NCBI GenBank assembly: GCA_949840885.1
Contig: CATKYJ010000034.1
Location: forward strand, 1-46,738
Origin: an uncultured Acetatifactor sp.
Lineage (GTDB): Bacteria > Bacillota > Clostridia > Lachnospirales > Lachnospiraceae
Reading direction: 5' to 3'
Length of the DNA stretch: 46,738 nucleotides
The position numbers and the translations under genes were made by a program. This document shows positions 25,901-34,429 of the stretch, one piece after another; within the stretch, counting starts at the first letter, position 1, and every line of letters begins with the position of its first letter. The notes beneath the pieces were generated by a model. The model was given only the letters and a program-made list of their open reading frames with translations, was not told the origin of the DNA and searched no databases.

Positions 25901-26100
25901 TGACGATTGAGGGAATGATGTGCGGACATTGCACAGGCAGAGTACAGAAAGCACTGGAGGCTATAGAGGGCGTAACCGCCGTGTCCATGAGCCTGGAGGA
26001 GAAGACAGCCACAGTGGAGCTGGGGGCGGAAGTTCCAGACGAGGCTCTGACCGCAGCGGTGACCGAAGCAGGGTATGAAGTAAAGGAAATTGCCGGATAA
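22945..26100 (+). CDS. copA: Copper-exporting P1B-type ATPase with N-terminal and C-terminal HMA domains
   Basis: CopA pumps Cu(I) out of the cytosol using ATP. The 1051-aa protein begins with an HMA domain (GMTCSACSSHVE, about 5-70). A low-complexity linker (about 75-170) with an extra Cys cluster (CTENACC) follows. Then come the membrane and ATPase parts: TGESVPVEK, the metal-path CPC at 486-488 (ISCPCALGLA), the phosphorylated DKTGT near 530, and GDGINDAPAL near 781. A second linker leads to a C-terminal HMA domain (982-1051, MMCGHC), whose sequence resembles free CopZ. ATG 22945 follows AAAGGAG. Normal CopA is about 750-850 aa, so this one is long. It is expected to be induced by copper via CsoR. 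Confidence 0.93.
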   Translation: MKERYHISGMTCSACSSHVEKAVNKLAGVEKASVNLLTETMEISYDEGKLGGGEIVAAVEKAGYGAALIIGGARGRTQTGREARAAQGARLGEGSGGSRFAAGGPAVNCTENACCNTEKPEDGQGRAACDGSAGDLDSDREYHSRYTRTTGSAPGRDSVEKKAKEEARAMKWRLGLSIGFLLPLMYVAMYHMYNEWFGLPIPGFVHRNFHGNENALTFALTQFLLLLPIVYMNRKFFSVGFKTLRHLSPNMDSLIALGASAAIGYGIFAMYRISFGLGHGDMAVVEQYSHDLYFESAGMILTLITVGKYLESRSKGKTSEAITKLMDLSPKTAIVLLEDGREIEVPTEELQSGDIFLVKPGSLVPVDGTVLEGYSSVDEAAITGESVPVEKQEGDKVVSATVNKAGFLKCRADRVGEDTTLSQIIRLVEEASASKAPIAQLADKVAGVFVPVVIGIALVTLAVWLIAGAGAEFAISTAIAVLVISCPCALGLATPVAIMVGTGVGAGHGILIKSGEALQQARDVDTVVMDKTGTITSGKLKCMEVGVYAQDMSVDTLVQIAAALEKKSEHPLAEAVVEYAASRKLDLPQIKEFKAVFGRGVEGVLAEDVPPRRFVSEEDGPVTAVNLVPGEGARKRADKPSEAQREAFLACRDAGAKAGTRYLVGNQAYLKENGISIDPVVLGGIQSIADEGMTPFLVAGEGRFLGSIGVADGIKPTSDAAIQKFQEMGIRVVMLTGDNKRTAEAVRRRLGIAEVVAEVLPQDKEKKISQLKAEGHKVAMIGDGINDAPALAAADVGMAIGAGTDVAMESADIILMKSDLGDAVTAVRLSRAVIRNIKQNLFWAFFYNVIGIPLAAGVWYPIFGIKLNPMFGAAAMSLSSIFVVGNALRLRGFKSGFAPSGRAGAGRRSRAGQEPDKTADGSVSAVTAEETSQGTADEPDNAAMSAMPSADTPIQAGHEAEHEMTKNTASAAETSAERMESMTKVMTIEGMMCGHCTGRVQKALEAIEGVTAVSMSLEEKTATVELGAEVPDEALTAAVTEAGYEVKEIAG
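25888..26100 (+). other. Possible internal start giving a free CopZ-like copper chaperone
   Basis: Inside copA, in the same frame, ATG 25888 is preceded by GGAAAGGATGGAAAGT, a usable ribosome site. It would give a 70-aa protein, MTKVMTIEGMMCGHC and on to the copA stop, matching the full length of a typical CopZ. E. coli also makes a free chaperone from copA, by frameshifting at the other end. Whether this start is used is not shown by sequence. Confidence 0.4.
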
Positions 26101-26185
26101 CGGCCTGACGAACCGGCATAGTAGTTGCCTCCTTTGCGGGAGTCATGAAAACCGCGCGGGAGGATAAGAGGAATGAGAGGAACCA

Positions 26186-27355
26186 ATGAAAAGCAGATTA
26201 TTTTATGGATTATTTGTAGTTTATGTTGCCATGGCAGCGTTTGTGATGTATATCAACGGCGTGTTTACCGGGCAGATCGAATCCCTGGACAACCTGATCA
26301 TCAACGGAGTCTTTCTGGGCATCATCGGCATACTGTTTGCCATATCCATCGCCAGCTTCATGCGGCTGAACCGCCTGACGGACGAGCTGGAGGATGCGGC
26401 CGGGGACTTAAAGGAGGCTTATAAAAAGGCCGGAAACCAGAATGTCTGGGGCGAACTGGAGAAAGAAAAGGATTTTTTCGAGGAGAAGAATCTGAAAGAG
26501 GCCTTTGGCAGATTCCTGCGCCAGATGAGGGCCAGCCGCATAGGAAGAAAGTATGCAGGGGGCTGTGATATTGAAGATTACGTCAATGAAGAGCTTCTGG
26601 ATCAAGTGGGCAGCAGCCACTTCAATTCAGCCATCTCCGGCACCATGACCGGACTGGGAATCCTGGGCACTTTCATCGGATTGTCCCTGGGGCTGGGGTC
26701 TTTTAGCGGAGACGATATCTATACCATCTCCGATAATGTAGGGCCTCTCCTGTCAGGCATGAAAGTGGCGTTCCACACCTCCGTATACGGAATCATCTTC
26801 TCACTGGTGTTTAACTTCGTCTATCGCAGCATCATGGCGGACGCCTATGAGAAGCTGGGATATTTCCTGAGTGTCTACAGACAGTGTGCCGCCCCGCCCA
26901 TCAGTACCGGCGATGAGAATACCGCGGCCATGCTGGTCTACCAGGCGAATCAGGCCAATTATATGAAAGAACTGCTGGAACTGGCCAAGGGCGGCTCCGT
27001 AGAGCAGGCAAAGCTTCTGGAGCAGATGGCCGGCTCTTTTGTGGAGCAGATCCAGTCCGTGATGGGAAGCCAGTTTAAGCAGTTGGGAGGCGCCCTGCAG
27101 ATGGCTGCCCAGGCCAATGCCGCAAGCGCCCGGGACAATGGGAAGCTCTTGGAGGCCATCAGCGCCCTGGCGGACTCCAACCGCGCCATGCAGGAAAATA
27201 TGGCGCATATGCTGGAAAGGCAGGAGGAGCTTGCAAGAGACCTTGCCGGCCAGAGGCAGAGACTGGAAACCGTCTGCCAGGAGATCAGCCGGGATGTGAG
27301 CAGCCAGCTTTATACCTTTGAGCAGATGAGGACTTTGTATGAAGACGAGAAATAG
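26186..27355 (+). CDS. MotA/TolQ/ExbB-family proton channel subunit (ZorA-like)
   Basis: The 389-aa protein has two N-terminal membrane helices (about 5-26 and 38-59) and a charged cytosolic segment (60-145). The conserved MotA/ExbB core comes next, with helices at about 150-172 (GTMTGLGILGTFIGLSLGLG) and 188-215 (MKVAFHTSVYGIIFSLVFN). A long helical tail (240-385), rich in Gln, Glu and Ala, follows. It should form a proton-driven stator channel with the next gene's product. The long tail resembles ZorA of the Zorya defence system more than flagellar MotA, but no Zorya effector gene is adjacent. ATG 26186 follows GAGAGGAACC. It overlaps the next gene by 17 bases. Confidence 0.78.
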   Translation: MKSRLFYGLFVVYVAMAAFVMYINGVFTGQIESLDNLIINGVFLGIIGILFAISIASFMRLNRLTDELEDAAGDLKEAYKKAGNQNVWGELEKEKDFFEEKNLKEAFGRFLRQMRASRIGRKYAGGCDIEDYVNEELLDQVGSSHFNSAISGTMTGLGILGTFIGLSLGLGSFSGDDIYTISDNVGPLLSGMKVAFHTSVYGIIFSLVFNFVYRSIMADAYEKLGYFLSVYRQCAAPPISTGDENTAAMLVYQANQANYMKELLELAKGGSVEQAKLLEQMAGSFVEQIQSVMGSQFKQLGGALQMAAQANAASARDNGKLLEAISALADSNRAMQENMAHMLERQEELARDLAGQRQRLETVCQEISRDVSSQLYTFEQMRTLYEDEK

Positions 27356-28265
27356 ACGAAGAGACAGAGAAGCTTTTGCGGAGCACAGCTACTGGCAGTC
27401 CTACTCGGACATGATGGCAGCGCTGCTCTTGATATTCGTACTGATCATAGCCATCACTTTGGCCATTTACCGGCAGAAGACCGTAGACCTGGAACAGGCT
27501 CAGAACAGCCTGGGCGTGGCCAGACAGGAACTGGAGGACGCCAAAAAAGACCTGGATGAATACAGGGCCGCCATAGAGAAGTCCAACGAAGAACTGGCAA
27601 ACTCTTTAGCGGAGCTTCAGCAGGCCTATGCCAATGCGGCGCTGACCCAGGATGAACTGAATAAGGCCTATCTGGAGATAGAAAATGCCAGGAACGAACT
27701 GGCCACCACCCAGCAGGAGCTGGAGGACATTGTAGGTATCCGGACAGACATCATCGGCGCCCTGCAGACCGCATTCAACAATTCAGCCATGAGTGTGGAC
27801 GCCCAGACCGGCTCCATCACCTTTTCCTCGGACGTACTGTTTCGCTTCAACAGCGCAGCGCTGTCTGCGGAGAGCCGGAATACTTTGAAAGAGATCATCC
27901 CCATGTACCTGGATGTGCTGATGCAGGACAGTTTCCGGGAGTATATTGCCGAGATCATCATTGAGGGACATACGGACACGGACGGCACCTACGAGTCGAA
28001 TATGGTGCTGTCTTACAACAGGGCCTATTCCGTGGCGAAATTCTGTATGGATCCCAAAAACGGCCTCACCGAGGAAAAGATCGAGCAATTAAAAAGCGTC
28101 CTCACAGTCAACGGTCGGTCTTTCAGCCAGCCCATTTATATGACGGACGCCCAGGGGAACCCCACCGATGAGGTGAACATGGAGGCCTCCAGGCGGGTAG
28201 AGATCAAGTTCAGGCTCAAAGAGGACGAAATGATCGAGAAGATTCAGGAAGTGCTGCGGCAGTAA
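27339..28265 (+). CDS. MotB/OmpA-family stator protein (ZorB-like)
   Basis: The 308-aa partner begins with a basic segment. One membrane helix preceded by SYWQSYSDMMAALLLIFVLI follows; the Asp of SDMM sits where MotB carries its proton-binding Asp. Residues about 47-135 form a coiled coil (EQAQNSLGVARQELEDAKKD and on). An OmpA-like domain (about 155-295) includes IIIEGHTDTDGTYESNM, which in MotB binds peptidoglycan. With the upstream gene it makes a complete two-protein ion-driven motor or sensor in the membrane. No flagellar genes are near. A terminator follows at 28378-28415. Confidence 0.8.
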   Translation: MKTRNRRRDREAFAEHSYWQSYSDMMAALLLIFVLIIAITLAIYRQKTVDLEQAQNSLGVARQELEDAKKDLDEYRAAIEKSNEELANSLAELQQAYANAALTQDELNKAYLEIENARNELATTQQELEDIVGIRTDIIGALQTAFNNSAMSVDAQTGSITFSSDVLFRFNSAALSAESRNTLKEIIPMYLDVLMQDSFREYIAEIIIEGHTDTDGTYESNMVLSYNRAYSVAKFCMDPKNGLTEEKIEQLKSVLTVNGRSFSQPIYMTDAQGNPTDEVNMEASRRVEIKFRLKEDEMIEKIQEVLRQ

Positions 28266-28377
28266 AAAGAGCCGGCTGCGCCATAAGGCGGGAAAAGGAA
28301 CAAGGCGGATGAAAATCAAGCTAAGTCCCTGGACGGGAAAAGCGTGGACGCATAGAGCGGCATAAGCGGACGGAGAG

Positions 28378-28415
28378 ACAGCCTGGAGACGAGGGGAAAG
28401 TCTTCGGGCTGTTTT
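28378..28415 (+). terminator. Terminator after the MotA/MotB-like pair
   Basis: ACAGCCTGGAGAC pairs with GTCTTCGGGCTGT over 13 bp (two G-U pairs), followed by TTTT. It lies 110 bases after the motB-like stop and separates that unit from clpB. Confidence 0.65.
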
Positions 28416-28462
28416 GCATCCACCGTATTATGGTATTTTTATAGAAATTTATGGTTTGTTTA

Positions 28463-28490
28463 TTGATTTCCACAAAAAAAGTGTTATAGT
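28463..28490 (+). promoter_or_regulatory. Predicted clpB promoter
   Basis: TTGATT (28463-28468), a 16-base spacer and TATAGT (28485-28490) lie about 105 bases before clpB. No CIRCE (TTAGCACTC inverted repeat) or CtsR box is visible, so heat-shock control by those regulators is not supported here. Confidence 0.5.
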
Positions 28491-28594
28491 GGTTATAGAA
28501 CAGGCGAAAATAACTGACAAAAACCGAAACGCCGCGCAAGAGGAGCTGTTTTCCCGGATGTGGGCGGGCAGGCGATTTTGAGAGGGAGGCTTAT

Positions 28595-31174
28595 ATGAAC
28601 ATACAGAAATTCACACAGAAATCCATGCAGGCCGTGGAGGGCTGCGAAAAGCTGGCCTACGAATACGGAAATCAGGAGATCGAGCAGGAACATCTGCTTT
28701 ACAGCCTGCTGAAGCTGGAGGACAGCCTGATTCTCAAACTCATCGAGAAGATGGAGATTCAGAAAGAACACTTCGCAGACCGGGTGGAAAAAGCAGTGGC
28801 GAAGCGCACCAAAGTTCAGGGAGGCAAGGTGTATGTGGGAGCCGACTTAAACAAGGTGCTGGTAAGCGCGGAGGACGAGGCAAAGCAGCTGGGGGACGAG
28901 TATGTGTCCGTGGAGCACCTCTTCCTGGCAATGATCAAGAATCCTAACAGAGAGATCGCCCAGATCTGGAAAGAATACGGCATCACCAGGGAGCGCTTCC
29001 TCCAGGCCCTTTCCACAGTCCGGGGGAACCAGCGTGTCACGAACGACAACCCGGAGGCCACCTACGACACCCTGGAGAAATACGGTCAGGAGCTGGTGGA
29101 AAAGGCCAGAAACCAGAAGCTGGATCCGGTCATCGGCAGGGACACGGAGATCCGAAACGTGATCCGCATCCTGTCCCGCAAGACCAAGAACAATCCGGTG
29201 CTCATCGGCGAGCCTGGCGTGGGCAAGACCGCGGTGGTGGAGGGGCTGGCCCAGAGAATCGTGCGGGGCGATGTGCCCCAGGGGCTGAAAGACAAGAAGA
29301 TCTTCGCCCTGGATATGGGAGCCTTGGTGGCAGGGGCCAAGTACAGGGGTGAGTTCGAAGAGCGCCTCAAAGCCGTGTTGGAGGACGTGAAGAACAGCGA
29401 CGGCCAAATCATCCTGTTCATTGATGAACTGCATACCATTGTGGGCGCAGGCAAGACGGACGGCGCCCTGGACGCAGGGAACATGCTAAAGCCCATGCTG
29501 GCCAGGGGCGAGCTGCACTGTATCGGAGCTACTACATTGGACGAATACAGGCAGTACATCGAAAAGGATGCCGCCCTGGAAAGGCGCTTCCAGCCTGTCA
29601 TGGTGGATGAACCCACGGTGGAGGACACCATTTCCATCCTCCGGGGCATCAAGGAGCGCTACGAGGTCTATCATGGCGTGAAGATCATGGACAACGCTCT
29701 GGTCAGCGCCGCCGTGCTCTCCAACCGCTACATTTCTGACAGATTCCTGCCTGACAAGGCTATCGACCTGGTGGACGAGGCATGCGCTCTGATCAAGACG
29801 GAACTGGACAGCATGCCCACGGAACTGGACGAGCTGCAGCGAAAGATCATGCAGATGGAGATCGAGGAGGCTGCCCTGAAAAAAGAGGATGACCGTTTAA
29901 GCATAGAGCGGCTGGAGAATCTGCAGAAGGAACTGGCGGAGGAAAAGGAAAGCTTTGCCTCCAGGAAAGCCCAGTGGGACAATGAAAAGGCCTCCGTGGA
30001 TAAATTATCGAAATTACGTGAAGAGATTGATGCCGTGAACAGCGAGATTCAGATTGCCCAGATGGAAGGGAACCTGGAAAAGGCCGCGGAACTAAGCTAC
30101 GGCAGGCTGCCGGCTCTGAAGAAACAGCTGGAGCAGGAAGAGCAGAGCGGGGCAGCGGACCGCTCCCTTGTCCGGGAGAAAGTCTCCGATGACGAGATTG
30201 CCAGAATCGTCTCCCGCTGGACAGGGATTCCCGTGACCAAGCTGACAGAGAGCGAGCGCAACAAGACCCTGCATCTGGACGAGGAGCTCCATAAGCGGGT
30301 CATCGGCCAGGACGAGGGCGTCACCAAGGTGACTGAGGCCATCATCCGCTCCAAGGCAGGCATCAAAGACCCCTCCAAGCCCATCGGCTCATTCCTGTTT
30401 TTGGGCCCTACAGGCGTGGGCAAGACGGAGCTGGCGAAATCTCTGGCCGTGTCCCTCTTTGATGACGAGAACAATATGGTGCGCATTGACATGAGCGAAT
30501 ACATGGAGAAATACTCCGTGTCCAGACTCATCGGAGCGCCTCCCGGATATGTGGGCTATGAGGAGGGCGGACAGTTGACCGAAGCGGTCAGGAGAAAGCC
30601 CTACAGCGTGGTGCTCTTTGACGAGATCGAGAAAGCCCATCCGGACGTGTTCAACGTGCTGCTCCAGGTGCTGGACGATGGGCGCATCACGGACTCCCAG
30701 GGCAGGACGGTGGATTTCAAGAACACCATTTTGATCATGACCTCCAACATCGGGGCAAATTATCTCCTGGAGGGCATCCGCCCGGACGGACAGATAGACG
30801 AAAAAGCCCAGGAACTGGTGATGAACGACCTGCGCAGCCATTTCAGGCCGGAGTTCCTAAACCGCCTGGACGAGACAATCCTCTTCAAGCCTCTGACCAG
30901 GGAGAATATAGGCGGCATCGTGGATTTGATCATTGCCGATCTGAACAGGCGGCTGGCAGACCGGGATTTAAGCCTGGAACTGACCGAGGATGCGAAACAG
31001 TTCATTGTGGACAACGCCTACGACCCGGTGTACGGCGCAAGGCCGCTGAAGCGCTATATCCAGAAGTATGTGGAGACTGCCACTGCGAAACTGATTTTGG
31101 CAGACGGGGTGGACAGCGGCGATACCGTGCTGATATCAGCGGAGAACGGAATGCTGAAAGCGTCTGTTAAGTAA
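28595..31174 (+). CDS. clpB: ATP-dependent disaggregase ClpB
   Basis: ClpB forms a hexameric ring that extracts proteins from aggregates with DnaK. The 859-aa length is standard. Domain order is the N-domain (1-145, two Clp repeats), AAA1 with Walker [14 protein letters not shown] and [11 protein letters not shown], the long coiled-coil middle domain (about 400-530, [20 protein letters not shown]), AAA2 with [13 protein letters not shown] and [20 protein letters not shown], and the D2 small domain. The middle domain separates ClpB from ClpC. No ClpP-binding loop is evident. GAGAGGGAGGC precedes ATG 28595. The gene stands alone with its own promoter. Confidence 0.96.
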   Translation: MNIQKFTQKSMQAVEGCEKLAYEYGNQEIEQEHLLYSLLKLEDSLILKLIEKMEIQKEHFADRVEKAVAKRTKVQGGKVYVGADLNKVLVSAEDEAKQLGDEYVSVEHLFLAMIKNPNREIAQIWKEYGITRERFLQALSTVRGNQRVTNDNPEATYDTLEKYGQELVEKARNQKLDPVIGRDTEIRNVIRILSRKTKNNPVLIGEPGVGKTAVVEGLAQRIVRGDVPQGLKDKKIFALDMGALVAGAKYRGEFEERLKAVLEDVKNSDGQIILFIDELHTIVGAGKTDGALDAGNMLKPMLARGELHCIGATTLDEYRQYIEKDAALERRFQPVMVDEPTVEDTISILRGIKERYEVYHGVKIMDNALVSAAVLSNRYISDRFLPDKAIDLVDEACALIKTELDSMPTELDELQRKIMQMEIEEAALKKEDDRLSIERLENLQKELAEEKESFASRKAQWDNEKASVDKLSKLREEIDAVNSEIQIAQMEGNLEKAAELSYGRLPALKKQLEQEEQSGAADRSLVREKVSDDEIARIVSRWTGIPVTKLTESERNKTLHLDEELHKRVIGQDEGVTKVTEAIIRSKAGIKDPSKPIGSFLFLGPTGVGKTELAKSLAVSLFDDENNMVRIDMSEYMEKYSVSRLIGAPPGYVGYEEGGQLTEAVRRKPYSVVLFDEIEKAHPDVFNVLLQVLDDGRITDSQGRTVDFKNTILIMTSNIGANYLLEGIRPDGQIDEKAQELVMNDLRSHFRPEFLNRLDETILFKPLTRENIGGIVDLIIADLNRRLADRDLSLELTEDAKQFIVDNAYDPVYGARPLKRYIQKYVETATAKLILADGVDSGDTVLISAENGMLKASVK

Positions 31175-31225
31175 TCGCACAAACCATAGGATGAATGGGA
31201 ATCTGGAATCAGAGACCGTCTGCAG

Positions 31226-31390
31226 CATCCGTTTCATATTGAACTGGATGCCCGGACACAGACCACAGGCGTGATCTTATGTGATCAGGTGAAAATGTTG
31301 GATGTTGGCGCAAGAAATGCCCAATTAAAAGAAAAATGTCCGGAAGATTTATGGACGGAAGCCAAAGAACTGATAACTAGTTTCATGTGA
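31226..31390 (+). pseudogene. MazF/PemK toxin C-terminal remnant
   Basis: A 54-codon frame ends at TGA 31388-31390 and reads HPFHIELDARTQTTGVILCD, then QVKMLDVGARNAQLKEKCPE. This is the second half of a MazF-type mRNA endonuclease (substrate-contact TGVILCDQVxxLD region). The N-terminal catalytic half and any antitoxin gene are missing, and there is no start site. It is a clear remnant in the 430-base gap after clpB. Confidence 0.75.
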
Positions 31391-31396
31391 GATAAT

Positions 31397-31438
31397 AAAT
31401 GGCGCGAACTCGGTAAAATCAAGAGTGAGCGCCATTTT
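31397..31438 (+). terminator. Probable intrinsic terminator after the MazF remnant
   Basis: AAATGGCGC pairs with GCGCCATTT (9 bp), with an inner ACTC/GAGT pairing and a short T-run. It may end clpB transcripts, or be left over from the toxin operon. Confidence 0.5.
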
Positions 31439-31601
31439 GCATTCCGGTGGCAAAGTTAAGTAACCATGGGGATATCTTAAGAAATATTAAGAAATCACTT
31501 CATAAAATCCTAAAATATCTCCTTTATAATATCTCATGACAGAGTTTGCAAGCAGTCTCTGTCACGAAAGACATGAGGTTAAATATGAGGAGGATTCTGA
31601 T

Positions 31602-32693
31602 ATGGCGGCAGGCACAGTTCGGGGGAGAAGAAAGGGCAGAAGCAAGGCAAAGCTGATTTTTTTTGGAATTGAGATGATCATCATTCTGGCCATGCTGGTG
31701 GTGCTGTATCTGGTACTGAACAAATCCAGCGAGGGTCCCAAGATGGCGGAACTGGATCCCCAGGTTCTGGAGATTCATGAGGAAGTGCAGCAGCTCAAGG
31801 AGGAGGGCGGCACCATGCAGGGCTATCGCAACATTGCGCTGTTCGGGCTGGACGCCGAGACGGATGACCAGCTGTACAAGAACAGCCACAGCGACAGCAT
31901 TATGATCGCCAGCGTGAACATGGATACAGGGGATATCAAGCTGGTCAGTGTGTACCGTGATACATACCTGAACCTGGCAGGCAGCGACAACAACTACTGG
32001 AAAGCCACCCAGGCCTATTTTGCGGGTGGTGCGGAGCAGGCTGTAAAGATGCTGAACATGAATCTGGATATGGATATCACGGATTTCGTGGCTGTGGGCT
32101 ATAAGGGGCTGCGCGGCGTCATAGATGGGCTGGGCGGCATCTATATTGATGTGGACAGCGTGGAGCTGCAGCATATCAACAATTATCAGATCGGCATTTC
32201 CAATGTGCTGAAATGCGATTACACGCCGGTGCGGGAGACGGGCTATCAGCTGCTGGACGGCATGCAGGCTACCGCTTACTGCCGTATCCGCTATGGCGGA
32301 GGGGACGACTACAAGCGCACCGCCAGGCAGAGAAAAGTACTGATGGCTCTGGAAGAGCGGGCGAAAGAAACGGATCTGGTGACATTGACCAAGGTGTTCA
32401 ACGACTGCATCGGGGACATTTATACCAGCCTTGATTCCGGAGATATCCTGGATCTTTTGGCAGACATCGGAAAGTACAGTATCGTGGGTCAGGATGCCAT
32501 TCCTCAGGAGAGCATGCGTGTTCCGGAAGAAATCGGCGCCAAAGGCAGCTGCATCATACCTGACAGTCTGGAGGACAATGTGGTATGGCTGCACGGATTC
32601 CTCTTTGGAGATGAGGATTATAAAGTCACGGAGAGCGTAAAGGAGTGCCAGAAACAGATAGAGGCGGATACGGCGCCGTATATGGACAAGTAG
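31602..32693 (+). CDS. LytR-CpsA-Psr (LCP) family cell-wall ligase
   Basis: LCP enzymes move wall polymers from a lipid carrier to peptidoglycan outside the membrane. The 363-aa product has a basic cytosolic start, one membrane helix (about 20-40, LIFFGIEMIIILAMLVVLYL), then the LCP domain. Marks are NIALFGLD, SHSDSIMIASVNMDTGDIKL, SVYRDTYLNL, a GLGGIYIDV segment and CRIRYGGGDDYKRTARQRKV, which carry the Arg residues for the pyrophosphate lipid. ATG 31602 follows GAGGAGG; the frame is open back to 31536. A TATAAT at 31525-31530 may be the -10, with a poor -35. No wall-polymer genes are adjacent. Confidence 0.9.
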   Translation: MAAGTVRGRRKGRSKAKLIFFGIEMIIILAMLVVLYLVLNKSSEGPKMAELDPQVLEIHEEVQQLKEEGGTMQGYRNIALFGLDAETDDQLYKNSHSDSIMIASVNMDTGDIKLVSVYRDTYLNLAGSDNNYWKATQAYFAGGAEQAVKMLNMNLDMDITDFVAVGYKGLRGVIDGLGGIYIDVDSVELQHINNYQIGISNVLKCDYTPVRETGYQLLDGMQATAYCRIRYGGGDDYKRTARQRKVLMALEERAKETDLVTLTKVFNDCIGDIYTSLDSGDILDLLADIGKYSIVGQDAIPQESMRVPEEIGAKGSCIIPDSLEDNVVWLHGFLFGDEDYKVTESVKECQKQIEADTAPYMDK

Positions 32694-32747
32694 CCGGCCC
32701 TATGATTTGACAGATTTGCATGGCATGGAAGAACTGAAAAAGGGATG

Positions 32748-32780
32748 AAAAAGCAGTAGTGTGAAAGCTGCTGCTTTTTT
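32748..32780 (+). terminator. Terminator after the LCP gene
   Basis: AAAAAGCAGTAG pairs with CTGCTGCTTTTT over 12 bp (one G-U pair), ending in a T-run. It lies 55 bases after the LCP stop and upstream of the DUF4250 gene. Confidence 0.8.
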
Positions 32781-32823
32781 GCGGAGCAATGCCATTAATG
32801 GATGGAAAAGAGAGGTGAGAGAC

Positions 32824-32997
32824 ATGCTTCCAAAGGATCCGATCATGCTGCTTAGCTTTGTGAATACGAAGCTGCGGGATTTTTATGACAGCCTGGACGT
32901 GATGTGCCGGGAACTGGACGCGGACAGGCAGGAGATTGAGGAGCGCCTGGAAAGCGCCGGCTATCATTATGATGCGGAAAGAAACCAGTTTCTGTAA
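32824..32997 (+). CDS. DUF4250 family small protein
   Basis: The 57-aa protein (MLPKDPIMLLSFVNTKLRDF and on, ending YDAERNQFL) matches DUF4250, a small helical family widespread in clostridia whose function is unknown. The GYHYDAERNQF ending is typical. GAGGTGAGAGAC precedes ATG 32824; an earlier GTG at 32761 lies inside the terminator hairpin and is rejected. It probably has a promoter after the LCP terminator, though none stands out. The full-length fold is present. Confidence 0.82.
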   Translation: MLPKDPIMLLSFVNTKLRDFYDSLDVMCRELDADRQEIEERLESAGYHYDAERNQFL

Positions 32998-33004
32998 TTT
33001 GTTG

Positions 33005-33033
33005 TTGTAATTTCCGCTTATTTTTGGTATGAT
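33005..33033 (+). promoter_or_regulatory. Predicted pfp promoter
   Basis: TTGTAA (33005-33010), 17 bases and TATGAT (33028-33033) precede the phosphofructokinase gene by about 140 bases. A TATACT at 33035-33040 is an alternative -10 with a weaker -35. Confidence 0.45.
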
Positions 33034-33173
33034 CTATACTGACAAGCGCTAAAGTCTGCAATGTGCGCATGAATTGGCGATACATTTTACTGCCTGGGAA
33101 TATACAGGTGAAAACATTGTAAGTACATGTCGGAGACCCCGACTTGCAAAATTTTTTATGGAGGATTTTAAAA

Positions 33174-34415
33174 ATGGCTAAGAAACGTAACATCATCGTT
33201 GGTCAGTCCGGCGGCCCTACCGCCGTGATCAATTCCAGCCTGGCAGGCGTCTACAAGACTGCCAAGGAGAGAGGCTTCCACAAGGTATACGGAATGCTCC
33301 ACGGCGTTCAGGGTTTCCTGGACGAGCAGTATGTGGATTTGTCCACACAGATTCATTCTGATATCGACATCGAGCTCTTAAAGAGGACACCCTCGGCTTT
33401 CCTGGGCTCCTGCCGCTACAAGCTGCCGGAGATCCATGAGAATCCGGAGATCTATGAGAAGCTCTTCGAGATCATGGACAAGCTGGACATTGAGGCATTT
33501 ATCTACATCGGCGGAAACGACTCCATGGACACCATCAAGAAGTTGTCCGACTACGCCATCCTGAAAGGCCATTCCCAGAAGTTCCTGGGCGTGCCCAAGA
33601 CCATTGACAACGATCTGGCCCTGACCGACCACACGCCCGGCTTCGGAAGCGCCGCCAAGTACATCGCCGCCTCCACCAAGGAAGTCATCCGCGATGCCCT
33701 GGGCCTGAACTACAAGAAAGATTCCATCACCATCATTGAGGTCATGGGACGCAACGCCGGGTGGCTGACAGGCGCCACAGCCCTTGCCAAGACAGAAGAG
33801 TGCGAGGGACCGGATGCCATCTACCTGCCTGAGGTGGTGTTTGACATCGACAAGTTCTTAAAGAATACCAAGGAGCTTCTGAAGAAGAAGAATTCCGTAG
33901 TCATCGCCGTATCCGAGGGTATCAAGGTAGAGGACGGCAGATATGTGTGCGAACTGGGCGGCGGCGCAGAATATGTGGATGCTTTCGGCCACAAGCAGCT
34001 CCAGGGAACAGCCGCTTATCTGGCGAACTTCTTAGGCGCGGAGATCGGATGCAAGACCCGCAGCATCGAGTTCTCCACCCTGCAGAGGAGCGCTTCCCAT
34101 ATGGCCTCCAGAGTGGATGTGGATGAGGCGTTTATGGTAGGCGGCGCTGCCGTAAAGGCGGCGGACGAGGGCGACACCGGCAAGATGGTAGTCATCGACC
34201 GCGTCTCCGATGATCCTTACCAGAGCGCGGCAGGCATCTACGATGTGCACCGCATTGCCAACCACGAGAAGCTGGTTCCCCGCAACTGGGTGAACAGGGA
34301 CGGAAACTATGTGACTCAGGAGTTCATCGATTACATCGAGCCCCTGATCCACGGCGACTACCAGCCGTTCATGGTAAACGGTCTGCCCCAGCATCTGGTG
34401 CTGAAGAAGAAATAA
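33174..34415 (+). CDS. pfp: Phosphofructokinase, predicted PPi-dependent type
   Basis: The 413-aa enzyme phosphorylates fructose-6-phosphate to fructose-1,6-bisphosphate in glycolysis. PFK marks are IIVGQSGGPTAVINSSLAGV, YIGGNDSMDTI (GGNDS at 113-117) and PKTIDNDLALTDHTPGFGSA (Lys142). In this superfamily an Asp after GGx and a Lys in PKTIDND favour pyrophosphate over ATP as phosphate donor, because they close the adenine-phosphate site. ATP-PFKs have GGDGS and PGTIDND. The length also fits the clostridial PPi group. GGAGGATTTTAAAA precedes ATG 33174. It is a single-gene unit with promoter and terminator. Confidence 0.88.
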   Translation: MAKKRNIIVGQSGGPTAVINSSLAGVYKTAKERGFHKVYGMLHGVQGFLDEQYVDLSTQIHSDIDIELLKRTPSAFLGSCRYKLPEIHENPEIYEKLFEIMDKLDIEAFIYIGGNDSMDTIKKLSDYAILKGHSQKFLGVPKTIDNDLALTDHTPGFGSAAKYIAASTKEVIRDALGLNYKKDSITIIEVMGRNAGWLTGATALAKTEECEGPDAIYLPEVVFDIDKFLKNTKELLKKKNSVVIAVSEGIKVEDGRYVCELGGGAEYVDAFGHKQLQGTAAYLANFLGAEIGCKTRSIEFSTLQRSASHMASRVDVDEAFMVGGAAVKAADEGDTGKMVVIDRVSDDPYQSAAGIYDVHRIANHEKLVPRNWVNRDGNYVTQEFIDYIEPLIHGDYQPFMVNGLPQHLVLKKK

Positions 34416-34429
34416 GATAGAAATAAATG

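Noticed and set aside
28266..28594. CIRCE or CtsR operator before clpB
   Set aside because: Neither TTAGCACTC-type inverted repeats nor the GGTCAAA direct repeat is present.
26186..31174. Complete Zorya-type defence system including clpB
   Set aside because: No ZorC, ZorD or ZorE homologue is seen, and clpB is a standard disaggregase with its own promoter behind a terminator.
31524..32594. Minus-strand frame opposite the LCP gene
   Set aside because: The LCP domain on the plus strand is certain; this is its shadow.
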